Source of the DNA: Pyrrhosoma nymphula | Taxonomy: Eukaryota > Arthropoda > Insecta > Odonata > Coenagrionidae | Length of the DNA stretch: 64,000 nucleotides | Assembly (NCBI GenBank): GCA_963573305.1 | Contig: OY754337.1 | Coordinates: forward strand, 50,853,164 to 50,917,163 | Direction: 5' to 3' | Shown: positions 23,110 to 33,829 of the stretch, one piece after another | How the letters are laid out: every line of letters starts with the position of its first letter | How positions within the stretch are numbered: the stretch's first letter is position 1 | The notes under the pieces: generated by a model | The model's input: the letters and a program-made list of their open reading frames with translations, nothing else | Database searches by the model: none | What the model was told of the DNA's origin: nothing | Made by a program: the position numbers and the translations under genes

Positions 23110-25440
23110 TTAGAGGAGTGAATGGTGTGATAGGAAGGAGTACACCGAGAAATTAATTGGTTAATGCGGTGGAAGATACTCTCTAAGACTAGGAATATTG
23201 GGAGTCTTCTGAACAGAGGTGTGTGTATATAGCAATGTACGTGGGTAACTTAAGCAAAAGAAGTGTTCATGAATTGGGAAAAATGGAGGGTTTTATTAAA
23301 GAAGAGTAAGGTTTACCGGCTCATCACCACGAATAAAATGTTTTCGCTCAGCCTGCCTCGAAAGAGCACGGGGTGATGGTTTTGCTTGTATGTATGTAGC
23401 ATCGTTAATGTAAATAAGAAATAAAAACTTTTTAAAGACCCATTAAAAACTAATAAAATCCGGCAAAAACTGAATTTAATCTGTATATTATCTGTATTAA
23501 TACAGATGTATTATATCTGTATATCGGGGCTTTTTTGTATATTTATTAGTGGTTTTTGGGGTTTGATTAAGTTTCAGTGTTTCAATTGTATTACTAGCTT
23601 TTGGCGCTTAAAGGTCACAATATGTTTTTTATTTAGCTTTATTATATATAACAAAATTATAGAAATGAATGAATCGATTCAGTGGACAATAAAATAAGGA
23701 ACACATAATGCGGTCCTGCCACACCCTATAAGGTTTGTCGGCAGGTTCCGTTGTGTGAACATAACGCAATCTTTGACTCCATACCTTATAACGTCTGCAT
23801 ATATACAAATAATTTCGAATTAATATGTTCATCATTACATGAAGATGCTCACAATTATGGGAAAGCCAACAGAGTAGTATAATATTATAGCATAGTGCAG
23901 GGAACACAATGCACACAATTCGCGTAGATAGCATACAATTTCTTGCTTTTCACGTAGTAAACAATTTTCTCTGACCCGCATATTACATTGAATTACGATG
24001 CTCTCTTAATTCAATTTTTTCACTAATATTTTTAAGGTGTGTTCGAATTTTAGGTAAACTATTATTCATCAAAGGATCTTTAACATTTAAAATATTATTT
24101 CCATAACTTTTTAATACCTCGCTGGTTAATATTTAAAACTATTCTTCATACTGATTGAGTGTTTTTTATTCATACCTCAGTATTTTTTATTATAGTAATT
24201 ATCTCTAACTTATATTGCTCTGATATTTTGCGGATTGTTTGATTTAACTTGAGCACCTGTGTCATATTAAATAGTATATTTTTCGGTTTTGTTTCGGTTA
24301 AAGAAATTTAACAATTTTATCCTGCGTAGCTTGCAGTATTGCTTCATGAAAAGTTGCTGTATTCCCCCATATAGTTAGTCCGTATCGCAAAATTGATTCA
24401 GTAGATGGCTACCGTAACGGGGATAAATCGCATCTTTGGGTACTGCAATGAGTAGTAGAATTATGGCTCGTTTGGATTGGAACCAACCGCAGAGTCGTAG
24501 ATCTTTGGAAAATCTTTCGCTCCTCTTTCATTGCGTGAAGCGAAATGGAGTTGATTTCTTCGGATGGCGTAAATCCGTCATATCTCTACCAAACAGGGCT
24601 CCTCTCACGTGCCCGAATCGATTCGTTTCACATCCTTCTGATCCTTGCGGCAAAAAGAAGGGTGACGTTTTCAAGTCATCATTTTTCCTTCAGACGCGGT
24701 GGACTAGTTTCTTTTCTCTCCTTCCTCGATGAAGGAAAGACCTTTTCCGGCTTACTCCTGGTACTCCACTCGGGGAGACCAAGGAATTTTCGAGCCTTGG
24801 AAATTTAATTCAAATGCTTTCACGCCACCACATGAAAAACTTCAAGTACTAGTTAAAATAGAATTATTTAACGCTTCTTTTTCTCTGACGTCTTGTCTGG
24901 AATGAGGTTTAAAAATTATAATAGCTCTTTTTACTACGCGTAATGGACAGGTGGACAATGTGGCAAAGTAAATTTAGTACGACCAATCACCTTGCGTCTG
25001 CTCTGCTCTGCTGCGAGAAAGTTCCCTTTATAAACACTGTCGAAGTGATGAAAGCTATATTGATAATATCACAGGGTACGGAATATTGAAAATTGCTCAG
25101 ATTTATACTACCTTAGATATTTATCTCAACTATCGCAATAACCATTGCTCAAATGAGCTCAGTATTCGTTTATTCGGGTACATGCGAGTTGCTGTTTGTT
25201 GACGGTTTTCACGTTTTTCAAAACCCATGGGGTTACGTGACCCGTGACCTTGTCGTTTAACCCATTTAGGTCGACGGAGAGGGCATAACGCCATCAAACT
25301 GTAACTTCAACACCGAAATATCCACCGTATTGCCTTCCCCTGTTCTTGTCTTATTTGCGTTGGATATCATGGGCGAGTGGACGTACTATCGGATATAAAG
25401 CAAGAATATCTACTATCTGTTGAAAAATTTAGGTAATCAA
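23110..25440. other. Nothing recognised
   Basis: AT-rich unique DNA. 24436-24810 has two overlapping plus-strand frames of 98 and 87 codons in a CG-bearing patch with no recognised motif. Confidence 0.45.
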
Positions 25441-25443
25441 CCC

Positions 25444-25449
<6 letters not shown>

Positions 25450-25475
<26 letters not shown>

Positions 25476-25478
25476 TGT
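25450..25478. repeat. AT dinucleotide microsatellite
   Basis: A run of A followed by about ten AT units. Confidence 0.95.
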
Positions 25479-25781
25479 TACTGGAAGCTATTGATTCTAC
25501 TAGGTTGTACTATGGTTTTTCGTTGGTTAAACGGCTTATTATTAATTTGAATAAATAAAAAATATAGGTATATGAAGAACGAATTTTCAAAAATTGAATG
25601 CATGCCGATTTCAAGTGAGCTATCGATGGAAAACATCGTGAAATTACAATTCTAGACCGTTAGGCCGTAAGCGCTATGGTAAATCGGTGGGAACAAAGAT
25701 GGTGGACAGGCTACGCAATCGTTACCGCTTCAAGCATTGGCCACCATAGCAAGCACCCTTTCCATTTACCTCAAAGGTTCA

Positions 25782-25795
25782 ACCCGACCATGGTT
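25782..25795. repeat. Target-site duplication, left copy (14 bp)
   Basis: ACCCGACCATGGTT, identical to 26009-26022. Confidence 0.85.
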
Positions 25796-26008
25796 CCAGG
25801 GATAGAAGAATTAACACTGCAATTCCACATGGTAATAGATTTATTGATACGACCGGTTTTGCCACAGAGCAGCATGTTCAGGTGAAGATTCTGCTCTATG
25901 GCGAAACCGGTCGTGTCAATAAACCTATCACCATGTGGAATTGCAGTGTTAATTCTTCTATCCTTGATATCAAGGAGTTCCACCAAGTAAGATCCGAAGC
26001 TATCATCT
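25796..26008 (+). mobile_element. 213-bp palindromic ribozyme-like element with 14-bp target duplication
   Basis: A near-perfect palindrome fills 25801-25961, with arms of about 80 bp and almost no spacer, so two hammerhead-like cores face away from the centre. The right core (plus) is TGAAGA, stem II region, then GAAACCGGTC. The left core (minus) is CTGAACATG..., then AAAACCGGTC. A 47-bp non-palindromic tail follows with TTCCACCAAGT at 25978 and ends CTATCATCT. The whole unit lies between perfect 14-bp direct repeats ACCCGACCATGGTT (25782-25795 and 26009-26022). This is strong evidence that palindrome and tail moved together. It encodes no protein. Confidence 0.8.
25882..25918 (+). ncRNA. 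Hammerhead-like core, right arm
   Basis: GTGAAGA (first C changed to G) is followed by a weak stem II region and GAAACCGGTC, in which AC/GT can form a minimal stem III and C is the expected residue before cleavage. The ACCGGT segment is a palindrome. The mutated C3 would be expected to impair catalysis in this copy. Confidence 0.5.
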
Positions 26009-26022
26009 ACCCGACCATGGTT
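26009..26022. repeat. Target-site duplication, right copy (14 bp)
   Basis: ACCCGACCATGGTT, identical to 25782-25795. It directly follows the ATCATCT end of the element tail. Confidence 0.85.
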
Positions 26023-26261
26023 GTCAAGGTTCATTAGTTCATTGGGAGGTGACCGAATTCTGAGGTCATTGTGTCTGTGAGGTTAAGTGTGTGTGTTGGT
26101 AAGGGAAAGATTATTTGGGGAATGGAGGAAGGGTGGAGAGAAACCCGGCGTCGGCATAAACAGGAGCCAAGGGGTCCACGTTTAAACATTCCATGTTCAT
26201 GAAATGCTCTCCACATGGAATCCAAATAAGTATCAGGACTCCACAAAAAATAATTTCACTG

Positions 26262-26335
26262 CAGCCGGGATTTTAACCATTGCCATCGAGATGGAAATCC
26301 AGTATTTAAGGCACCACGCCAATCTGATACCCTAA
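26262..26335 (-). repeat. tRNA-like sequence, probable SINE
   Basis: On the minus strand it reads GATTGGCGTGGTGCCTTAAA and later GGTTAAAATCCCGGC, A- and B-box-like motifs. A very similar B-box end (GTTAGAATCCCGGCAGTG) occurs at 56743-56760 in the same orientation, so the two are probably members of one SINE family. Confidence 0.5.
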
Positions 26336-26340
26336 TTGCT

Positions 26341-26762
26341 CTCAAAATGAGAGATATTTTAACATGGGTTTCATCATGTAGCAGTTTACCCTGGTTTACC
26401 AATGGGTGTTGGAGTGAGGGAAATTACTAGCCTTTAGGAGTCGAGGGAAATTAATTTTATCAATGCTAATTATGCGTATTTGGCCGTCAAGGAGGTAATG
26501 TACCTAGGTATTACGAATGTGGCATGAAAAGGTATTAATATGTGAAAATATTCTGTAATCGAAAACGTTTGTGCAACCATGTCATGAAGTATAGTCAGGT
26601 TTAACTGAAAGAAATATTGTATTTTAAATACCATTTATTCATCATCTATAATCATTCAATCCTAAAATTGGTTGATTGCAGCCGTTCATTCTGGTTTATG
26701 TCCCCTGTTCAGACGCAACTGAAGTAGTTGAGTGGAAAGCCAATAGATGGCATTCAAAGTCA
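26341..26762. other. Nothing recognised
   Basis: AT-rich unique sequence. Confidence 0.5.
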
Positions 26763-26770
26763 GTGCGGCT

Positions 26771-26872
26771 CAGAGTCCTCTGGATGGCAGTTTTCTACAC
26801 TACTCCCTCATAGGGTTATACAACATACATATATAACTATATAGTATATTATCGGCAACCCAGAGGACTCTG
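26771..26872. mobile_element. 102-bp hAT MITE with perfect 8-bp target duplication
   Basis: Terminal inverted repeats CAGAGTCCTCTGG and CCAGAGGACTCTG (13 bp, perfect) enclose an AT-rich centre. The flanks are GTGCGGCT at 26763-26770 and 26873-26880, a perfect 8-bp duplication as made by hAT transposases. Termini beginning CAG also suit hAT. Perfect TIRs and TSD suggest a comparatively recent insertion. Confidence 0.92.
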
Positions 26873-26880
26873 GTGCGGCT

Positions 26881-27500
26881 CAGAAGGCACGGCTAGTCCC
26901 GTAAATTGACGCTTGGGGAGAGGCGACGAGAGGCAGTGTAACAGTGTGTCTCATGGTGTGTGGACGATCGAGTTAGCCGCACTGAGCCGTGGGCGAGTTG
27001 AGATTTTTTACGAAGTTCATGTGTTAAGATCAAAGCATACAGTCCGCTAAAACCAGCCCATTATTTCGTTGGAGTGAATACCTTCCCCGACATCCCCTGT
27101 TAACTCCTTTTTGTCCTTCTTTTCTGTTTCACCTGCCCTATGTAATTTACCCTCTAACTTGCTGCTTTTATAGAGCATTCCACATTGAGTTGACAGTATG
27201 TATTGACCTTATGGAGATATTGAGACACAGTTGCCAAACTTACGCCGCGTGAACTCGCCTCAAGGGCAAAGTGGTTAACCATTTCCACCACCACGCTTAA
27301 TCTAAGTGAGCTACTTTATATAGAGAAAATATATGCATAATGGAAGACTCATAGATTTTCAGAAAGTATGACAATGGCATTAAGTAATTTTCCTGCAGGT
27401 ATTGGCAACGTCCCACCTCCGGCCTTATGGAGATTTACGCATGAAACGAATTTCCATTAGAGCCTAACCTGTCAACAAAATGTGGAACGGACTAAAGTTA
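26881..27500. other. Nothing recognised
   Basis: Mixed-composition DNA with no frame or repeat identified. Confidence 0.5.
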
Positions 27501-27589
27501 TGAGAGGGATGATTTTATAAATGGCCTTTGTAGATTTTTTTCGAAGTTTTGTTTCCTTGAAGGCATATAAAACCAAAAATTACCTCTTG

Positions 27590-28080
27590 GCGGGGGAATG
27601 AAATGCACGTTACCGCGGGCGAGAGATGCCACATCCCTTGGCCTTATCTTTGCCACGACCGTTTCCCTTAAGCGTTCTCCTCGCGCCCATCGCCTGCCGT
27701 GTTCTCTCTTAAACCTAATGCGCACGCGCCTGGCCCTTCTGCCGAGACGATAAACAGCCAATTCCGGAGCGGAACAATTTATTTCCCCTTTTAATGGCAC
27801 TAATTCATTTCCGCATCAAGGTTTACGACTCTAGCGGGGAGGGGGGGACGCGTAGGCCGCGAGATGGGCCAGCTTCTATTTACGGCGGGCCTCCCCCGTT
27901 CCGCGCCCCCTCCCTCCCCCCCGCGGTCCTTCCTTCCAAACCTTTTTGAATTCGGAGGGAAGGCAAAAGAGCTGAGGGAATTTTTTGAGGAATTTTCTTT
28001 CGAGGTTTTTTTTTCTCTTCCCTGTCGAGGCTCCTTTTCGGGAACGAGGTTTCTTCTTTGCAGGACTCGAAACTTTCAAC
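27590..28080. other. GC- and CpG-rich island, unassigned
   Basis: Clearly richer in CG than its surroundings, with G- and C-runs near 27840 and 27910. Frames of 67-100 codons exist on both strands and are low-complexity (R/K or F/S/P-rich). I cannot assign an exon or a promoter. It is not repeated elsewhere in the window, so a regulatory or first-exon role is possible. Confidence 0.35.
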
Positions 28081-28132
28081 TTTCAGTCCTCATCGATAGC
28101 CATCATCAATACTGACCATGGCACTGCATACA

Positions 28133-28650
28133 CAAAGTAGGACGCTCCCGTGACCAAAATGAGTCCGCTCTGCGCATGACGTCATCCGGATGACACCTTC
28201 TGCAGACGACTCGAGAATCAGCGTAGAAATAATGGACGAAAGCTCAGAAAATTTCGTTTTTAGCGTTTTTAGCAACAACAGAATGGAGTCAAGTACATAT
28301 TTGCAATCTAAAGTACTGGTGTAAAACGGATTTGATCGGTTATTAATCGTACATTTGTAATTTGTGATTAAAATACTTTTTACAGTGGAATAACAACCTA
28401 GCAACAATTTATTTGCAAATGAAAGTTGAAGTTCTCACAAATTTCAATATTAAAGTCTCCGGCAAACCTGTATGTAACCGTGTAGATGAATCAATGGAAT
28501 ATCTATAAAATTCTCTTCCCTCATATGTTTCCTTGCATTACTGTTGTATCGAAATACCACACAAATATCAAATACACAACACACTCCGTACCTAGCAAGC
28601 GTTTGGTGCAATCCCAACTATGTCATAAGCGTTCGACCAAAACAATGCGC
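28133..28650 (+). repeat. Dispersed repeat family B, copy 2
   Basis: It begins AGTAGGACGCTCCCGTGACC and follows the order of copy 1 through GACGTCATCCGGATGAC and GACTCGAGAATCAG to ACTCCGTACCTAGC. Unlike copy 1 it is not folded back. Its minus-strand frame of 105 codons resembles the frame of copy 1 only because the DNA is shared. Confidence 0.7.
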
Positions 28651-28689
28651 AACGACCTTAGTAACTTGTGTTAGTAATGCTGACGATTG

Positions 28690-30670
28690 ATGTATGACTT
28701 TAAAGTTTTCCGGCGAATCCGATGATTGAAAAGCTCTCAGTACGTAATCTATACATAATCTATACAGCCATTGGGAGAAAAAGTGGCTCAAGTCAGATTT
28801 TTTGCCACACTTTAGTTACGTGTGCATAAGCATTCCGTTTTGTTCACGAGTAGTGTTAGTCTACTTTTTTCAATAGAAATCAGTGTTTAGGGTTCAATTT
28901 ATTTATTTATTCCATGTTGATCCCCATTTTCCAAAAAGATGAAAATTTTGATTAACACCATTCTGGCTCTTAGCGGCTTATGTATAAAATTGAAATTCTG
29001 TTCGTTGGAACGCCAGATTCTTCCAAACTCCTTGACGGTTTTGACCATAATTTGGCACTCATGTAACTTAGAACCTTAGAAGACTTGATTGGCAAAATGA
29101 CAAGGTCCAAAGTTTTCAGGGGCCTCTTAGTGGGACCTTTGTTTTAGCCAACTTTTACTTTCATAAAGCTGGATTCACGCTGACAAGTTTATTGCACAAG
29201 TCTCTTAAAACAAGCGACTTTCGACGTGAATTTCAGGCGTAAACGGCTATGAAAGTCTGGTTGTAGAATTTTCAAAAGTTTCGACAAGCCGCTTGCAGGA
29301 GCGTATTGTTCCCAGTGTAAACAGCAACCAATTCGACTCTGCACTAATTCGCGAAACAGTTTTGGTCAAAATAAAATCCTCCGCTAGCTCTTGCAGAAGA
29401 GAACTGCGGAAGTAACTTACCAGTGTAAACATACCCTACGAAAAACATTGGAGTCGGTGCAGAGATTTATTTTTTACTTTTTCAATTACTTACACTCATA
29501 GTATAGTCTTGGAATTTATAGTATCAGGTAACTGAAAGAATTTAGTTTTTCATTCTTGAATCAAATTGACATATTCGTTTTGTTTTTGCCTGGAATGTGA
29601 GTCTTTGGCTCCAAAATAGTAAAATTTTGCACTATTTCAATGATTTTTATTTACTTGGCAACCTCTGAAAAGACCTTACGAGAACTTACGCCCTAGGTAC
29701 TTATGGCTTAAATCAATTGGCCAATTCTTGAAAGAATTACAGCGAGATTTTTTCATAGGTATTTTCACCCCATCCCCTTCATGTGTGGTTGATAACTGCT
29801 ACATAATAAATGCATATTGCATGTCATATTGTGAGAATACTTTAAACTCTACGCTTCAATTTTAATTTATGTTTTCCCATTGAAATTCAGCGGGCACCAT
29901 CTTCTATAGTTGTACATAAGGAGGACAGTGACAAAATAGCGTTGGATTCCAGAATCCCCGATCACGATGGTCGAAACGTTGGAAGTTATATAGAACCTTA
30001 AAACCGATGGACAACCTTAGAGATATTTAATAATTCGAAGGTTTGTTTGCTGCATCTCTCCATTCCACTATCCTCTCTGCCAGCGGTATTATTCCTACAT
30101 AGTTATTAAATTTGACTTTTTTCATAAGTTTCTGATGTATCCCATTTTCTGTCTTTTATTCTTCTCATTAATTTCTCCGTCCACTATTGTTTTCAATCGG
30201 CTGTGTCGCCAAATGTGTCCAATAAGGTTGCATCTCATTCTTCGCGGAGTTTTCTTTTCTCTCTAAATCCATCGGCCATTTACTGCGGACATTATTGTTC
30301 CAATCTGCGCTATTTCAACCCCTTAAATGACAAAATTCCAAAACTGACGGAGGGAATCACCAAAAAAAAAGCTAATATCTCGTTTCAGCTGGCCTTTCAA
30401 TTTTGTCTTCTTCAGTCTTCTTCTTGAGGCTTTTTATTCTATGTACCTTAAAATTTCGGTTTTTTCTGAAAGTGTGGCCCATGCATCTGGACTTAGTCTT
30501 CCTGATATTTTTACTTTAGATTTTCTCTTCTCCTATTTTTTGTACACCTCCTCGTCTTTGATCCGATCCGTCCATTCATTCAGCATCCGCCTCCTGGACC
30601 AAGTTTTAAAAGCCTCAATATAATTATGTGCTTTGAATGCCAGAACGTATATTGCACTGTATAATCTACG
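28690..30670. other. Nothing firm; possible decayed ribozyme-like trace
   Basis: AT-rich DNA. At 29965-29985 GATCACGATGGTCGAAACGTTGG resembles the 3' part of the hammerhead-like cores, but CTGATGA is missing. No genes were recognised. Confidence 0.4.
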
Positions 30671-30674
30671 GCGT

Positions 30675-30960
30675 CAACTCTAACTTGACCCCACGATGTG
30701 TCTGGAACGGATAGAAGCGACAAAATACGAGAGAGGCACTGCCAAACGGATAGGTGCAAACATTTATTCTTTTCACGCAACAATAGTGAATTACAAAAAC
30801 AGCGCGGCACTATCTTAAGACATATCGTTAACACACAATTCACCTCTGTCCTCTCTCCCCTCTTTTTCCCTATTCTTCCCCCATTTCCAAACTGGTGTCC
30901 TAACACCCCCTGCTACACGCCTCTGCGACGGCTTGCATGGTAGTTTGTAGATGAAATAAA
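30675..30960 (+). pseudogene. LINE (CR1/L2-like) C-terminus and 3' end, fragment 5
   Basis: The frame from 30698 reads TDRSDKIRERHCQTDRCKH, then LFFSR, and continues open for 81 codons. This is the family's closing segment. The 3' UTR holds GGTGTCCTAACACCCCCTGC and ends with GATGAAATAAATAA, a short 3' repeat of the kind CR1/L2 elements carry. 5'-truncated, no RT core. It is the best-preserved 3' end of this family in the window. Confidence 0.75.
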
Positions 30961-31419
30961 TAACTTACCACTATTACTACACACCTTACCTCGCATGAGT
31001 AGTCCCGCATCACATTGCGTTCTCCGCGAATTAAATTTCTTGTGGTATCCATGAATTGATAGTATTAGTAACATTGAGCATTAGTAGTATTTTGGCCCTG
31101 ATACTTTATGCTGGAATGTACGCCAACGTGGCACTCTACTGGTTTTTGGTTTGACTGTACATTGTTTTCATCAATGCTTTTTGGTCTGCGTCTAACGGCC
31201 AGGGGGGCGTGCAGGATTCCACCTTGAACTGGGACAAGAGTAGCATGTCTACTGCGAAATCCCCACGTGCCATACACCCTGGAGGTGTCTTGCACGATAT
31301 TTGTAGACATAAGGTGGAGATTGCTCAGCCAAAAAGAGGTCGGGGAGAAGTAAGCATTTCAACATCAAATTAAATGATGTAGGAAGAAAACCAGGTTAAA
31401 GTGTTCTCTAATGCAATAG

Positions 31420-31700
31420 TGAAAAAGGGATGCCACTTTGCTTTGGCTAGACCACATTTAGAATATACCTACTGTGAGTATTTGTGACCCTGCACAGAAA
31501 GATTTAATTCGCGAATCGAATTAAATACAAAGGAAAGCCACACGCTTCATCGAACCTTCCCAAATCTTCAACGAGCGAACAGTGTGTGTTACATCGCTCA
31601 TGGAGGGACAAGGTTGGGAGCCATTAGAGACTCGGAGGCTGCACGCTAGGTTTAGATTACTTAAGCGTGCTAGCAAGGTGTGGAATCACCCAGACGTGCC
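31420..31700 (+). pseudogene. LINE (CR1/L2-like) post-RT region, fragment 6
   Basis: One frame gives ALARPHLEYTYC. A one-base shift gives DPAQKDLIRE, then QRKATRFIE. A third stretch gives VTSLMEGQGWEPLETRRLHA, then RFRLL. The order (P.LEYA..VWDP..K..I..IE..QR.A.RF, then GW..LE.RR) is the thumb region after the RT core of CR1/L2/Jockey-type elements. At least one frameshift and a stop make it dead. It ends within the region where fragment 5 begins in the consensus, but the two are separate insertions. Confidence 0.8.
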
Positions 31701-31825
31701 ACATTCTCGAATTGGCTTGCACATTATCACGAAGATTTTGATAAAGCTCGTCAGATCTCCCTCCTTGCCTGTGACCTTATGACTACCCGAGGAGGTTAGA
31801 AGGAGCACCCCCTGCGGCAAAACGT

Positions 31826-32386
31826 GTGCGAACGTCAATCGTTGTGTTTGTCCACCTGAGACTTGTGAAGGACTATTTGATGCCTGTTCATGTATGTATG
31901 TCCCTCTCCTTGCGGTATCGTCACAGCATGCGTCCCGCATTGGTACGGGGAACAGGTGATAAGACAATTTCACTATCTTCTGTTAAAATACAAGAGTTTC
32001 CCTATGAGGCTGAATTCTGTTCTCATTTTACTCGACCCTTCGAGACCAACCCAACACTAAAATGCGCGACTTTCAAATGGGCATTGATGAGTACATTTCG
32101 GAGTTTGTCAGTGGAAAATATCGAGTCTTCAACAGCATTTAAGCGGATTTCACTGCAGTTTCCTCAAATTAAGCCATTCTGCACCACCCTAATTTACTTT
32201 GCATTTAGCGTAGCGTGGTTTATCCGTTATTTCTGCCACCCGGTTTCCATGAGTCATCGGGCGCTCCTGTCGCTTCTAGATACTTCTGAGCTCCTGGGGA
32301 CAACCCAAGCCTTACCAACCTGGATACCATGGCTGGAAATAGGGAAGCTAACCATTATTTGGGCAGGCCGTTGCTTTCATACTTAA
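31826..32386 (+). other. Longest open frame (186 codons), unassigned
   Basis: It opens with an ATG and has a hydrophobic stretch near its C-terminal third (LIYFAFSVAWFIRYF). No family is recognised. It is out of frame with the LINE fragment before it. In a repeat-rich 64-kb window one frame of this size can arise by chance, so I do not call it a gene. Confidence 0.2.
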
Positions 32387-32399
32387 TCCTTATCGTCCA

Positions 32400-32770
32400 T
32401 GTTTGTGAAAGGAATAACCCTCATGAGCGAGTGGAATTTATGAAGCCGGCCGAGTGGATTGGACAAACTGAATGCCTGGCTTCATCTCCCTCTCCTCCCG
32501 GCCTCTCCCTTCCGCCCGCACTCTTCGGGAGGCAAATTTAATGGAGGAAATTCAATTAGGTGAGATAAGCAGTTTCCCTGTTCGAGACGGAGATGGTGGA
32601 TTTCTCGAGACCCCATCTTGGCACCACTTCGGTTTCTCCGAGCCAAATTATTCGGGATAAGAGGAAGGGTCATCGCAATTCATTCGGACGTGAAATGGAC
32701 GAGCGGCTGGGGGATTCGCGGTTTTCTTAAGTCAGTCCGGAAACCCACTTGGTCCATTATGTGAGGAAAG
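32400..32770. other. CG-bearing unique stretch, unassigned
   Basis: Less AT-rich than its surroundings, with overlapping frames of about 60-70 codons on both strands and the palindrome-like GGCAAATTTAATGGAGG neighbourhood. Not repeated in the window. It could be a conserved non-coding element. No function is assigned. Confidence 0.3.
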
Positions 32771-33235
32771 GCGAAGGCATACCTGTATTTTATTCCTTGC
32801 TATTAAAAATAGAAAAAAATCTGCGAGCGTTTGAGTTTTAGAAAGGTCTTTTTTTACGTGTGGCGTCCATAGTGCTAATTTTAACCTCACATTCGCCCGT
32901 GAGTCTTTTCTCCTCCTGCTGTTGTAGGTGTATCCATTCGTTGTGGCAATGCCAATAGAGAAAAGAAGTCTTGTAAGTTTTCTCCTAGCACAGTTGAAAG
33001 GTTTACACGTCTGTTGGAAAGCGACTACTTCTTATCCAACACATTTTTTCCGGGAAAAAAATTAACGGCCGTACTGTAAACCTCGTAAATGCTTTATCTC
33101 GTACGGGAAATATGGAATTGCGGGATACGGAATGAAAATAAATCATTAGAAAATAAGAGTAGTTTGGTTTTCTTGGACAAAGAAATCAAGACTGACTTTA
33201 AAACGAGAAGTGCAAGTAGAACTGTGTAATTAATT

Positions 33236-33310
33236 CTTCACCTACATCTGCGTACTGCCCTGCAAGCCGCCGCAGAAGCGTGTTGCTAGGGGGTTAAGGA
33301 CACCAGCCAT
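33236..33310 (-). mobile_element. LINE (CR1/L2-like) 3' end, reversed fragment 7
   Basis: On the minus strand it matches the 3' UTR of fragment 5: GGTGTCCTTAACCCCCTAGC, then TTGCAGGGCAGTACGCAGAT. It lies directly before the other LINE family in opposite orientation, so two insertions abut here. Confidence 0.7.
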
Positions 33311-33810
33311 GAAAAGGGAGGGAATGCGGAATACTTGGGTACCTAGTACGTTGGAGGAAAATTGGCATAGCAACAGAGCATATACATTTAAAGAAAGGAG
33401 TATTGTGCTGGCGAACGAATTGTTCAACAATGGGAGGGAGCTGATTATGGGGACCTTGTTTGCGGATTTTAAGGAAAAGTTGGCGGATAGTTTAATATGG
33501 AATGTAGCATTGTATGGTACAGAAACATGGACTCAGAGGAAAAGGAATGAGAATAATATGCAGGCGTTTGAGATGTGGGTGTGGATGATAATTGAAAAAC
33601 TATGGTGAACGGGAGGGAATACAGACGAGGAAGTACTTTGTCGAGTATATGAAACTGCTGAAGAAGATTAGGAGGACGAAGAGTAGATGGTTGGAAGAGG
33701 TTATGAAGTGCGAAGGGCTGCTGAAGGCCGTGGTAGAGGGGAGGACGCTGGGTAAGCGGGGAAAGGGGAAGAAAGAGAACAGGATTTATGGACAGGATGA
33801 ATAAAGGTAG
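33309..33810 (+). pseudogene. LINE (LYGTETW-type) ORF2 C-terminus
   Basis: The first frame (from 33309) contains FADFKEKLADSLIWNVALYG, directly followed by TETWTQRK, then AFEMWVW and an EKLW stretch, ending at a stop near 33606. Past the stop the same frame gives TDEEVLCRVYETAEED. A +1 shift gives LLKKIRRTKSRWLEEVMKCE, then LLKAVVEGRTLGKRGKGKKE. Joined in order these are the closing region of an arthropod non-LTR reverse transcriptase (LYG(S/T)ETW, EEVL..V, IRRTK..WLGH, and VIEG...GKRGRGR). The in-frame stop and the frameshift inactivate it. The RT catalytic core lies upstream and is missing. Confidence 0.85.
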
Positions 33811-33829
33811 TAAGTATGCTGAGATGAAG

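Noticed and set aside
12305..28407. Related minus-strand frames in two places as a conserved small protein
   Set aside because: They lie at equivalent positions in repeat family B. Similarity is explained by the shared DNA, and the third copy does not keep the frame open.
31826..32386. 186-codon open frame as a host gene
   Set aside because: No recognised domain, no splice or promoter context, and it follows a LINE fragment in another frame. Chance cannot be excluded, so I list it only as an unassigned frame.
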